A stretch of DNA of 64,000 nucleotides. Origin: Thauera propionica. Its GTDB lineage: Bacteria; Pseudomonadota; Gammaproteobacteria; Burkholderiales; Rhodocyclaceae. A program made the translations under genes and the position numbers. Each line of letters starts with the position of its first letter. The first letter of the stretch is position 1. Below the pieces are notes generated by a model, which had not been told where the DNA came from, made no database searches, and worked only from the letters and a program-made list of their open reading frames with translations. The stretch spans positions 1 through 64,000 of the forward strand of contig NZ_NOIH01000008.1 in assembly GCF_002245655.1 (NCBI RefSeq), written 5' to 3'. Shown piece after piece: positions 33,153-41,409 of this stretch.

Positions 33153-33782
33153 TCAACCCGAGATGGCGCGCAGGAATTCGTTGCGGGCCTGTGCGGAGCG
33201 TTCGAATTCACCGCTGAAAGCCTGCGTCACGACACGCTCGTCGCCGCGCCTGTCCTCACCCAGCAGCAGGCACAGCTGTTCCGCCTCGATGATGCAGGCC
33301 GCGCCGGCGGCCTTGCCGTGCTGCATCAGCGCGTCGGCGATGTCCCGCGTCATCCATTCCTGGTAGGTGAAGCGGTGGCCGATCGCATCGACCAGCCGCG
33401 CGATGCGACCGAAGCCGTGCAAGCGTCCGCCTGGCAGGTAGGCGACGTGCGCCACACCGCGGAAGGGCACCAGGTGGTGCGGGCAGACCCCGTGCACCGC
33501 GATGCCGCGCACCACGACCATGTCGCGGCGCTCGTCCTCGAAGCCGTCTCCGAGCACCTCGGCGGGGTCGAGGTCGTAGCCGCCCAGCAGGCGCTTCTGC
33601 CACAATTCGCGTACGCGTTGCGCGGTGCGGCCCGTGTGCGAGGTGTCCGCGTCGACGCCGCAGGCGCGCAGCAGGTCGCCAATGGCGCGCTCGAAGGCCG
33701 GGGCGTCGAAGCTGCCCGTGCGGGCGATGCCGACGCTGCGCGGGTGGGGCAGGGCGGAGTGATCGTGGTCGTGTCTGGACAT
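33153..33782 (-). CDS. folE: GTP cyclohydrolase I
   Basis: The first enzyme of the folate/pterin pathway, converting GTP to dihydroneopterin triphosphate. It has 209 residues. The zinc ligands C100 and H103 (GVCPHHLVPF) and C171 (AEQLCLLL) have the 71-residue spacing of the E. coli enzyme (C110/C181). The segment around the ligands is divergent (CPHH instead of CEHH, LCLLLGEDRRG instead of LCMTMRG), so it may be a paralogue of the main folE. The ATG at 33782 is chosen; nine extra upstream codons are open. The N-terminus has a His-rich HDHDH stretch. Confidence 0.87.
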   Translation of the reverse strand: MSRHDHDHSALPHPRSVGIARTGSFDAPAFERAIGDLLRACGVDADTSHTGRTAQRVRELWQKRLLGGYDLDPAEVLGDGFEDERRDMVVVRGIAVHGVCPHHLVPFRGVAHVAYLPGGRLHGFGRIARLVDAIGHRFTYQEWMTRDIADALMQHGKAAGAACIIEAEQLCLLLGEDRRGDERVVTQAFSGEFERSAQARNEFLRAISG

Positions 33783-33864
33783 GGCGCTGCTCCACGCGCG
33801 TCGGCGCAAACGGGGACGACATGATACGCGGATCGTGCGGCCGCGGTCCGAAACGGCGGAGATC

Positions 33865-34461
33865 TCAGGCGATGAAGACGGGGTCCGAGAACACCAGCGT
33901 GCCGTCCTTGCGCATCATCAGATTGTTCGCGTTCAGGATGTCGGGCAGCACGTGGTACTCCTCGACGAAGTCCGACAAGGCCTTGAGCGCCTGCTGCATG
34001 CTTTCGGTCATCGCCAGCGGATTGACCGTCATGTGATACAGGGCGATGCGCCCCATGTCCATGCCCAGGCGACTCCAATGCTCGCACGCCGACCAATAGG
34101 TATCGATCAGGCGCAGCGCGAGGTCTGAGGCGGGCGAATCCTGGTCGAGCGGATACAGCTTCTCCATCTCGATCAGGTGCAGCGGATAGCCGGAAATGGC
34201 ACGGCCGACGACGCCGTGGTCGGCGAAGATGACCGGGAAGTGCTCGCCGCACGGACGATCGTCGGCGGTATAGAGGAAGTAGTCGGCGGGCGAACTGACG
34301 ATCTTGTAGACCCGTTCGCCGTCGCCCTTGTCGAGCACGATCGAATACTCGCCGCGGCCGATCTCCGGCTTGCCGTCGAGCAGCGGATGCGCCGGCACCG
34401 GGTCCGGCAGCAGCACGCCGCCACGACCAATGCGGGCGCGTGCTGCAGCGAGGTCGATCAT
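33865..34461 (-). CDS. Small protein-kinase-like protein of unknown function
   Basis: I do not recognise the family, but the 198-residue chain carries the order of a protein-kinase-like fold. There is a glycine loop G35-R-G-E-Y-S (EIGRGEYSIVL), a lysine in VYKI (K53), a hinge-like LIEMEKLYPL (about 96-105), a catalytic-loop-like D174 with N179 (PDILNANNLM), and D193 in SDPV where DFG would be. D-to-N and D-to-D distances (5 and 19) match kinases. The C-lobe is very small. It lies between folE and fabI on the same strand, 19 bases from fabI's stop. Substrate and activity are unknown; it could also be a pseudokinase or small-molecule kinase. Confidence 0.7.
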   Translation of the reverse strand: MIDLAAARARIGRGGVLLPDPVPAHPLLDGKPEIGRGEYSIVLDKGDGERVYKIVSSPADYFLYTADDRPCGEHFPVIFADHGVVGRAISGYPLHLIEMEKLYPLDQDSPASDLALRLIDTYWSACEHWSRLGMDMGRIALYHMTVNPLAMTESMQQALKALSDFVEEYHVLPDILNANNLMMRKDGTLVFSDPVFIA

Positions 34462-34480
34462 GGGCTCCCCTCCCTTGTGC

Positions 34481-35260
34481 TTACGCCATGATGTTATAGC
34501 CGGCGTCGACGAAATGCACCCCGCCGGTCACCAGGCGGCCGGCGTCGGACACCAGAAAGGCGGTCAGCGCGCCGATGTCTTCCGGCGTCACCAGCGCATG
34601 CATCGGCGAACGCTCGACGGCGGCGGCCATCAGGCCGTCGAAGCCGGCGATGCCGGAGGCTGCGCGGGTCATCAGCGGGCCGGGCGACACGGCATTCACG
34701 CGGATGCCCTTGGCGCCGAGTTCGGCCGCCATGTAGCGGGTCGCCGCCTCGAGGGCGGCCTTGCACAGGCCCATCACGCCGTAGTTGGGGATGACCTTTT
34801 CCGAGCCGAGGTAGGTCATCGTCACCAGCGCGCCGCCGCCGGCCTTCTCCAGCAGCGGTTCGGCCTTCTTGGCGAGGCGAACGAAGGAATGGGTCGACAC
34901 GTCCATCGCCAGCGCGAAGCCGTCGGCCGAGGTGTCCACAACGCGGCCATGCAGGTCGTCGCGCTTGGCGAAAGCCATGCTGTGCACCGCGAAGTCGAGC
35001 TTGCCGTAGCGCGCATCGATCTCCGCGAAGGCGGCATCCATGGTTTCCTGCTTGGTCACGTCGAGCAGGAACACGTCCTCGACGCCAAGACGGTGGATGA
35101 CCGGCTCGATGAAGGCGCGGGTCTTCTCGTTCTGGTAGGTGATGATCAGCTTGGCGCCTGCTTGCGCGCAGGCCTCCGCGACGCCGGTGGAAATCGACTT
35201 CTCGTTGGCGATGCCCGTGACGAGCCCGACCTTGCCCTGCAGATTGACGATGGGATTCAT
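34481..35260 (-). CDS. fabI: Enoyl-[acyl-carrier-protein] reductase (NADH)
   Basis: The last reductive step of type II fatty-acid elongation and the target of triclosan. A 259-residue short-chain dehydrogenase: the cofactor segment is GLVTGIANEKSIS near the N-terminus, and the catalytic region TYLGSEKVIPNYGVMGLCK has the Y-x6-Y / Y-x6-K arrangement of FabI. The ATG at 35260 gives the typical start MNPIVNLQGK and has GAGG upstream; the frame stays open far upstream but that part is antisense to the next gene. A good promoter lies just upstream. Confidence 0.95.
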   Translation of the reverse strand: MNPIVNLQGKVGLVTGIANEKSISTGVAEACAQAGAKLIITYQNEKTRAFIEPVIHRLGVEDVFLLDVTKQETMDAAFAEIDARYGKLDFAVHSMAFAKRDDLHGRVVDTSADGFALAMDVSTHSFVRLAKKAEPLLEKAGGGALVTMTYLGSEKVIPNYGVMGLCKAALEAATRYMAAELGAKGIRVNAVSPGPLMTRAASGIAGFDGLMAAAVERSPMHALVTPEDIGALTAFLVSDAGRLVTGGVHFVDAGYNIMA

Positions 35261-35304
35261 GTTTTCAGTCCTCGCAATAAAGGGGTTTTTGTGCGTTGCG
35301 CAAA

Positions 35305-35332
35305 ACTGTATCAGAGCATCGGGCGATGACAA
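35305..35332 (-). promoter_or_regulatory. Candidate sigma-70 promoter for fabI
   Basis: On the minus strand TTGTCA (35332-35327), a 16-bp spacer and TACAGT (35310-35305) end 44 bases before the fabI ATG. Confidence 0.55.
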
Positions 35333-35397
35333 TCTTTCGCATTTTTCGTGACGAAACCGACAGGTGCCGATGGGATCGATTGGAGTATATTCTGCAT

Positions 35398-35420
35398 TGC
35401 AGCATTCACGAACTGCTGCA
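35398..35420. repeat. Inverted repeat upstream of the HAD-SAK gene
   Basis: TGCAGCA (35398-35404) and TGCTGCA (35414-35420) are perfect inverted arms around 9 bases, just after a TATATT (35386-35391) that could be a -10, and 30 bases before the ATG at 35450. It may be an operator or an mRNA hairpin. Confidence 0.35.
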
Positions 35421-35449
35421 TCACGCCAATTTGGCATTGAGAGTGCAAC

Positions 35450-35959
35450 ATGACACGCAACGCATACATCTTCATGGACTTCGACGGCGTCACCCATCCC
35501 TGGGGCGAGGTCGAGGATTTTCGCTGCCTGCCGCTCATCGAGGCGGTCGTGCGCGAATTCGAAGAGGCGCGCGTGGTGATCGCGTCCGACTGGCGCATGC
35601 TGTTCTCGATGCAGAAGCTCGTGGCGCGGTTCTCCGAGGACATCCGTCCGCGCATCGTCGGCGCCACGCCGCATGTGTTGCCCAAGCACGGCGCGGAACT
35701 GCACGGTTTGCGCGAACGCGAGGCGATGCTGTGGCTCGCCCAGCACGAAGCGGACCATCGCAATGCAGCCTGGTGCGCTCTGGATGATGCGCCGGGTAAC
35801 TGGATGACCCGTTCGCGCCTGTTGCTGACCGATTTCAAGCGCGGTTTCACCGATGAGGACGCGAGCGCGCTGCGGCGTCTGCTTCAGGATTTCCGCGACG
35901 GTCGCGAGCACCGCATCGAGTCCGACTCACCGTCGCTGTGGGCGCGCAGCATTGCCTGA
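35450..35959 (+). CDS. HAD-like protein of the Swiss-Army-Knife RNA-repair HAD type
   Basis: A 169-residue HAD-fold protein. Motif I is D10-F-D12-G (FMDFDGVTHPW), motif II is S46 in VVIASDWRM, and the acidic motif is D112-D113 in ALDDAPGNW. This pattern fits the HAD_SAK family, described by comparative genomics as a phosphatase-like domain found in RNA-repair systems and also as stand-alone proteins. Here no ligase or kinase partner is adjacent, so the role (RNA-end or small-molecule phosphatase) is open. It is divergent from fabI. Confidence 0.7.
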   Translation: MTRNAYIFMDFDGVTHPWGEVEDFRCLPLIEAVVREFEEARVVIASDWRMLFSMQKLVARFSEDIRPRIVGATPHVLPKHGAELHGLREREAMLWLAQHEADHRNAAWCALDDAPGNWMTRSRLLLTDFKRGFTDEDASALRRLLQDFRDGREHRIESDSPSLWARSIA

Positions 35960-36042
35960 GCCCTGCGGCCGCGTCGCGGCCGATTGCCTAGCCCGGTGAC
36001 GCTGTGCACAATGGGCGCCCTTTCCCCGATACGGCTGCCCTC

Positions 36043-36813
36043 ATGACTGCGACCGACTCCGTCCTCGCTCCCGATCCGCTTGCCGCCTGCGTTGATGCGC
36101 AGACGCAGCGCCAGGCCGCTCATCTGGCCCAGGAGGCGTTTGCACGCGTGTTCCGGCTCAGCGTAGGCGAGACTGACGAGATCCGCCTGCGCGGCGTGGA
36201 GCAACTGCGCCGCGAGTTGGGCGACTGGGCGGAGGCAGACGCTGGCGACGAGGCGCGGGCGTTGCGCCTTGCCTTGCTGCTGACCGGCATGGACCAGTGG
36301 GGGCTGGCGTGGAGTCAGGCCTTCGAGCTGGTCGCGATCCCGGGCCTGACCGAGCTGATCGGCTCGCTGCGTACCGGCCTGGACGAGGCGGGCGAGGCGC
36401 GCTTCCTGCAGCAGTTCGAGGCCATTGGCCGTGCTGAGGAGAACGCCATCGACTTCAAGGTCGAGCTGCGACGCGGCATCCATCTGGCTCTGTGGCATTC
36501 GTCGATCGCCACGCAGGATCGCGACGAGGCCCTGCGGCTCGCGACCCAGCTCGGCAGCCGATTGCTGGGCCTGCTGCGCGAGATGCCGGTCGCCGGCTGG
36601 CGCCTGGTGGCCGATGCGCTCGCCTTCATACAGATCCGCTGCCTGGCCGACGGCCTCGCCGCCGAAGGGATTGGCCAGGAGGCAACGCAGGCGCTGCTGG
36701 CTGCCTTGGCACGCGAGCTGCCGGCGGCGCAGCGCGACCTGGTGATGGCCCATGCGGCACGTGCCGTGATCGCCTGGCAGCAGGCCAACCGTCCGCCCGA
36801 GCAGGTGCACTGA
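36043..36813 (+). CDS. Uncharacterised all-helical protein, coupled to yaeQ
   Basis: I do not recognise this 256-residue protein. It is Ala/Leu/Glu/Arg-rich, predicted almost entirely helical, with no signal peptide, transmembrane segment or cysteine cluster. The ATG at 36043 is chosen over an upstream ATG 39 bases earlier because the added residues look random. Its TGA overlaps the ATG of the next gene (TGATG), so it is translated together with the YaeQ-like protein. An ACAATGGGCGCC stretch at about 36008 resembles the window's recurring promoter signature. Confidence 0.7.
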   Translation: MTATDSVLAPDPLAACVDAQTQRQAAHLAQEAFARVFRLSVGETDEIRLRGVEQLRRELGDWAEADAGDEARALRLALLLTGMDQWGLAWSQAFELVAIPGLTELIGSLRTGLDEAGEARFLQQFEAIGRAEENAIDFKVELRRGIHLALWHSSIATQDRDEALRLATQLGSRLLGLLREMPVAGWRLVADALAFIQIRCLADGLAAEGIGQEATQALLAALARELPAAQRDLVMAHAARAVIAWQQANRPPEQVH

Positions 36814-37361
36814 TGGCGCTGAAGGCGACGATCTTCAAGGCCGACATCCAGATCGCGGACATGGATCGCGGCCACTATGCCGACTACAGCCTGACGCTCG
36901 CACGTCATCCGTCCGAGACGGACGAACGCATGATGGTGCGCCTGCTGGCTTTTGCGCTGTTTGCCGATCCCGCGCTGGCGTTCGGCAAGGGGCTGTGCGT
37001 CGATGACGAGCCCGACCTGTGGCAGAAGGACCTGACCGGCGCCATCGAGCGCTGGATAGACGTCGGCCAACCCGACGAGAAGTGGGTGCGCAAGGCGTGT
37101 GGCCGGGCGGCAGAAGTTGTCGTGCTGACCTACGGTCGGGCGCTCGAGGTGTGGTGGGCGGGCGTGCGCGACAAGCTTTCGCGCCAGCCGACGCTGAAGG
37201 TGATCGAGATCTCGCGCGAGGTGAGCAGCGAACTGGCGAAGCTGGCCGAACGCACGATGCGCCTGCAGTTCAGCATCCAGGACGGCCACGTGTGGGTGAC
37301 CAACGGCCGCGACACGGTGCAGATCGAGCCGCGCAGCCTGCTCGGCGCCGACCGCGTCTAG
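36813..37361 (+). CDS. yaeQ: YaeQ family protein
   Basis: A 182-residue protein with the YaeQ hallmark start MALKATIFKADIQIADMDRGHY and the conserved PDEKWVRKACGRA segment. Structures of the family show a PD-(D/E)XK nuclease-like fold; E. coli YaeQ was found as a suppressor of RfaH loss, but the biochemical role is unsettled. Its start overlaps the stop of the preceding uncharacterised gene by one base. It is convergent with the alpha/beta hydrolase at 37377. Confidence 0.9.
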   Translation: MALKATIFKADIQIADMDRGHYADYSLTLARHPSETDERMMVRLLAFALFADPALAFGKGLCVDDEPDLWQKDLTGAIERWIDVGQPDEKWVRKACGRAAEVVVLTYGRALEVWWAGVRDKLSRQPTLKVIEISREVSSELAKLAERTMRLQFSIQDGHVWVTNGRDTVQIEPRSLLGADRV

Positions 37362-37376
37362 CGTCCGGCGCGCCAG

Positions 37377-38258
37377 TCAGTCCGTAGCCAGCAGGAAGGC
37401 TGAAATGGCCCTGGCTGCGCGATCCGGATCTTCCTGCATGAAGCAGTGCCCACCCGGCAACACCTCGCGGCGTGCGACGGGACTGCTGCGCGTCCAGCGC
37501 TCCACTGCGCGGGCGGCGAAGGGGTAGGTGTCCTCGCCGCGCAACACAAGCGTCGGCGTGCTGATGCGGGCCAGCGATGTCCACAGCCGGCGCGGATACG
37601 AGCCGAAGATCTCCGCTTCGCGCGACGGGCGGCATTTCAGTTCGACACCGCCGCCCGGATGATCGCGCAGCGCGTGCTGCACATAGGCCTGCAGCGCGTC
37701 CTCGCGCCAGCCCTTGAACATGCCGCGGTTGCGCAGGCCGCTGGCCGCTTCCTCTCTGTTGTTCCAGTGGTGCCGGCGGCTGCGGGCGCGCTGGGCCAGG
37801 GCGTTGCGCGAGAGAAGACCAGCCACATCCGACAGCGCCATCAGTCCGATCATGGCGGGCGGGAACAGTACCGGGTCGAGCAGCACCGCGCGGGCGAAGC
37901 TTCCCCGCGAGCGCGCGAGCATCAGGGTGGTGAGGACCGAGCCGAAGCTGTGGCCGACGGCATGGACCTCGACGGCACCGAAGCGCGGCTGATGCGCCTG
38001 CCAGGCTTCGAGCGCGAACTCGGCGCACGCGTTCCAGCCCGGGAAGCGACCGCCGTGGTCGCTGTCGCCGTGGCCCAACACATCCGACAGGAAGAGGTCG
38101 AAGTGTTCGGACAGGCGCGCGAGCATCGGTGCATACGTCAGGCTGCAGTAGCCGTTGCCGTGCAGGAAGTGGATGACGGGACGCCCGGACGGCGGCGAGT
38201 GCTGGCCGCGCAGCGTGTGTCCGTTGGCGAGGCGGTGGGACCAGGGCAACAGTTGCAT
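37377..38258 (-). CDS. Alpha/beta hydrolase
   Basis: A 293-residue alpha/beta hydrolase-fold protein with oxyanion strand FLHGNGY, nucleophile S104 (GHSFGS) and a C-terminal catalytic His in PGGHCFMQEDP. The substrate is unknown. It begins 28 bases after the stop of the large GGDEF/EAL gene on the same strand and may be the last gene of that operon, or have its own start signal. Confidence 0.85.
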   Translation of the reverse strand: MQLLPWSHRLANGHTLRGQHSPPSGRPVIHFLHGNGYCSLTYAPMLARLSEHFDLFLSDVLGHGDSDHGGRFPGWNACAEFALEAWQAHQPRFGAVEVHAVGHSFGSVLTTLMLARSRGSFARAVLLDPVLFPPAMIGLMALSDVAGLLSRNALAQRARSRRHHWNNREEAASGLRNRGMFKGWREDALQAYVQHALRDHPGGGVELKCRPSREAEIFGSYPRRLWTSLARISTPTLVLRGEDTYPFAARAVERWTRSSPVARREVLPGGHCFMQEDPDRAARAISAFLLATD

Positions 38259-38286
38259 TCGATTCGGAATCCCGTTGGGGAAGGGG

Positions 38287-41200
38287 TCAACCGCGGCCCG
38301 CAGCCCCGTCGTCGGTCGCGCTGTACCAGGCGATCCAGCCGGGGATGTGGGCTGCGGGCATCGGCCGCGCGATGCCGTAGCCCTGACCCAGCCGGCAGCC
38401 GATCTCGATCAGTGCCTGCGCATGATCCGTGGTCTCGACGCCTTCCGCAATGACGCGGCGGTCGAAGGCTTGGGCCAGATGGACGACACTCAGCACGATC
38501 GCCCGGTCGTCGGCGTCGGAAAGCATGTCGCGTACGAAGCTGCGGTCGATCTTCAGCAGGTCGACAGGCAGGCGGCGGAAGTAGGCGAGCGAGGCGTATC
38601 CGGTGCCGAAATCGTCGAGGGCGAGTTGCACGCCCAGCGCACGGCAGGCCGTCAGCACCTCGAGCGCGGCATTCATGTCGGTGATCGCGGTCGACTCGAC
38701 GATCTCTAGTTCGAGCCGGTCGGGCGTGATGTCCGGATGTTCGTCGAGCATCGCCTTGAGGTCGGCGACAAAGTTCGCCTTGAGCAGGTGGCGCGCGCTG
38801 ATATTGACCGCGACCGGCAGGTCGAGGCCTGCCGCACGCCAGCTTGCCACTTGTTCCAGTGCGGTGCGGATGACCCATTCGCCCAGGGCGATCTCGAGTT
38901 CGTTGCCTTCGAGGGCGGGCAGGAAGTCGGCGGGTGGGCGGAGTCCTTCTTCGGGGTGGTTCCAGCGTAAGAGTGCTTCCGCGCCCACTGGCCGGCGCTC
39001 GAGCATGTCGACCTTGGGCTGGAAGTGAAGCACGAACTCGCCCTGCTCGAGCGCCTGCGCCAGCCGCCGCAGCAGCTCCTGCTTCTGGCGCAGCGAGGCC
39101 TCGACGCTGGCGTCGAACACCTGTACGCAGTTGCGCCCGCGCTGCTTGGCGAGGTACATCGCCTGGTCCGCATGGCGAAGCAGGGTATCGGCGTCGACCG
39201 GGTCCTCCGGGTACAGCGCGACGCCGATACTGGCCGATACGGCCACGCTGTCGTCCCGTAACTGGACGGGCTGGCTGACGGCTTCGAGGATGCGGTCGAA
39301 GACGCCGTGGCTCTCGAGGTCGCCGAGCAGGAGTACGAACTCGTCGCCACCGAGGCGCGCAACGGTGTCGACCGAGCGCAGCATGGACTGCAGGCGGTCG
39401 ACGATCTCGACCAGCAACTGGTCGCCCGCCTCATGGCCGTACTGGTCGTTGATCGGCTTGAAGCCGTCGAGGTCGAGCAGGCACACCGCCAGCGGCTTGC
39501 GGCTGCGATCGGCATGCGCGATCGCCTGCCGCAGCCTGTCCTCGAGCAGGCGGCGGTTGGGCACGCCGGTCAGCGGGTCGAAGTGGGCGATGCGGTCAAG
39601 CTCCTCGGCGTGTGCCTTCAGGCGGCTGATATCCGAAAACACCGCGACGTGGTGGATCAGCCGGCCGTTGCTGTCGAGGACGCGGGTAATGGACAGCGAC
39701 TCCGCGAAAAGCTCGCCGTTCTTGCGGCGGTTCCAGACTTCTCCGCGCCAGTGGTCGGTGGTCTGGAGGCTGCGCCACAGCTGCGCATAGAACTCACGCG
39801 ACTGCCGGCCCGAGCTGAGGATGGAGGGGTTCTGCCCCAGCACGTCCTCGCGCGCGTAGCCGGTGATGCGGGTGAAGGACGGATTGACGTCGACGATGCA
39901 GTTATCGGCATCCGTGATCAGGATGGCCTCGTAGCTGTTCTGGAACACGCTGGCAGACAGACGCAGTGCGTCCTCGGCCAGCTTGCGCTCGGTGATGTCC
40001 TCGTGCGTGCCGGCCATCAGCAGCGGCGAGCCGTCGCGCGCGCTGGTGATGACGCTGCCGCAGGCATGGATCCATACCCAGTGTCCGTCCTTGTGCCGCA
40101 TCCTGAGATCGTGGCGGAGACCCGGCAGTTCGCCAGCAAAATGGGCTTTCAGCTTGCGCTCGATGGCAATCTGGTCGTCAGAGTGCGCAAGCCTGCGCCA
40201 GGTCTCGAATGTGATCGGCGCCAGCTCCTCGGGTGCGTAGCCGAGCATTTCCGCCCAGCGCCGGTTGACCTGGAGTTCACCGGTCGGAACTGTCCACTCC
40301 CAGGTGCCGACCTGCGTGGCGGCAATCACGTTGTCCAGGCGTTCGCGTTCGAGCTTCATCGCCACCGCAAGATGCCGGGCCTGGCGGTTGGAACGGTCGA
40401 GCTGGCGGTTACGCCGGGCCAGCCCGAGAGCGAGCATGAGGATGATGGCGCCGGTCCCGAGCAGCGAGATGACGACCGGCTGATAGCGGTCGAGCACGTC
40501 CCGCCAGGTGAACTCGGGCACCTGATCGAACGGGGGGGCACGCAGGCTGCGCATTGCCGATTCGACCGGGCCATAGTCCGCCGGGATGGCAAAGCCATGG
40601 ATGCCGGCGGCGATGGCCGCCGGATCGTCCGCCTCTAGGCTGAGCAATCGGGCTGCGATGAGTCGCGCTGTTTCGCTATTGACCTGCGGCAGCGCGACCA
40701 GCGGCCACTCCGGGTACAGGCGGGTGGAGAGGGCGTACGGAAAGCCGGGCAGGGTCTGGCGGTTCAGGATGCGTAGCTGAGCGATCTCGGTGCGCCCCTC
40801 GCGCGCAAGATCCTCCAGCACGCCGGTGCGGACGAAGCCGGCGTCCACCTCGCCCTTGAGCACGGCATCGACGATGCGATCATGCAGTTGGGCGCTCGAT
40901 TCGAACCGGATGCGGCCGAGATCGAGTCCGGCATCGACGATTTCGTATGCCTGCGACACGAAGCCTCCGAGGTAGCTCGGGGCCGGGGTTGCGACGCGTT
41001 TGCCGTATAGATCGCGCAGCTGGGTGATGTCGGCGCGATCTTCGCGCACGATCATCACGCCGCCGATGGCCGGCACGATGTGGCCCTGTTCCGCGCGGAC
41101 CAGAGTGGCGAGCGCACCGGACAGCAGGTTGCCGGAGCGCAGGTTGATGTAGTGCGCCGGGTTTGTGAAAACGAAATCGAGTTCGTGGCGCTGCAGCGCG

Positions 41201-41409
41201 CTCTCCATCTCGGCCGGGTTCAGCACCCGCAGCCGAACCTCGTGGCCGGGCACGGCCTGCGTGAGGTAGTCGGCAAGGGGCTGCCAGGTGCGTTGCATCA
41301 CGTCCTTGGGACGGTAGCTCAGCACCCCCAGCGTGAGGATCTCCGCCGCCCATGCCGGTGCGGGCAGGAGCAATGCGATCAGCAGCAGGAGCAGCCAGCG
41401 CCGTATCAT
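38287..41409 (-). CDS. Membrane sensor: PhnD-like binding domain + PAS + PAS + GGDEF + EAL
   Basis: A 1040-residue c-di-GMP enzyme with an extracytoplasmic ligand-binding head. In order: signal peptide (1-21, PAWA|AE); PhnD/phosphonate-type substrate-binding domain (about 25-280); transmembrane helix (about 313-333); two PAS domains (about 360-480 and 485-605, the first followed by a PAC-like GTHEDITERK); GGDEF with an intact motif at 687-691 (ARLGGDEF); and EAL with an intact motif at 811-813 (EALLRW), NISARHL, LEIVES, DDFGTGYASL and AEGVE. Both output domains thus look catalytic. Its ATG overlaps the stop of the upstream binding-lipoprotein gene (ATGA), so the two are made together. The ligand is unknown; phosphonate-like or other oxyanions are only a family-level guess. 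Confidence 0.93.
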   Translation of the reverse strand: MIRRWLLLLLIALLLPAPAWAAEILTLGVLSYRPKDVMQRTWQPLADYLTQAVPGHEVRLRVLNPAEMESALQRHELDFVFTNPAHYINLRSGNLLSGALATLVRAEQGHIVPAIGGVMIVREDRADITQLRDLYGKRVATPAPSYLGGFVSQAYEIVDAGLDLGRIRFESSAQLHDRIVDAVLKGEVDAGFVRTGVLEDLAREGRTEIAQLRILNRQTLPGFPYALSTRLYPEWPLVALPQVNSETARLIAARLLSLEADDPAAIAAGIHGFAIPADYGPVESAMRSLRAPPFDQVPEFTWRDVLDRYQPVVISLLGTGAIILMLALGLARRNRQLDRSNRQARHLAVAMKLERERLDNVIAATQVGTWEWTVPTGELQVNRRWAEMLGYAPEELAPITFETWRRLAHSDDQIAIERKLKAHFAGELPGLRHDLRMRHKDGHWVWIHACGSVITSARDGSPLLMAGTHEDITERKLAEDALRLSASVFQNSYEAILITDADNCIVDVNPSFTRITGYAREDVLGQNPSILSSGRQSREFYAQLWRSLQTTDHWRGEVWNRRKNGELFAESLSITRVLDSNGRLIHHVAVFSDISRLKAHAEELDRIAHFDPLTGVPNRRLLEDRLRQAIAHADRSRKPLAVCLLDLDGFKPINDQYGHEAGDQLLVEIVDRLQSMLRSVDTVARLGGDEFVLLLGDLESHGVFDRILEAVSQPVQLRDDSVAVSASIGVALYPEDPVDADTLLRHADQAMYLAKQRGRNCVQVFDASVEASLRQKQELLRRLAQALEQGEFVLHFQPKVDMLERRPVGAEALLRWNHPEEGLRPPADFLPALEGNELEIALGEWVIRTALEQVASWRAAGLDLPVAVNISARHLLKANFVADLKAMLDEHPDITPDRLELEIVESTAITDMNAALEVLTACRALGVQLALDDFGTGYASLAYFRRLPVDLLKIDRSFVRDMLSDADDRAIVLSVVHLAQAFDRRVIAEGVETTDHAQALIEIGCRLGQGYGIARPMPAAHIPGWIAWYSATDDGAAGRG

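Noticed and set aside
35261-35911. Long upstream extension of the fabI frame
   Set aside because: Antisense to the HAD-like gene and upstream of the fabI promoter; no homology to FabI.
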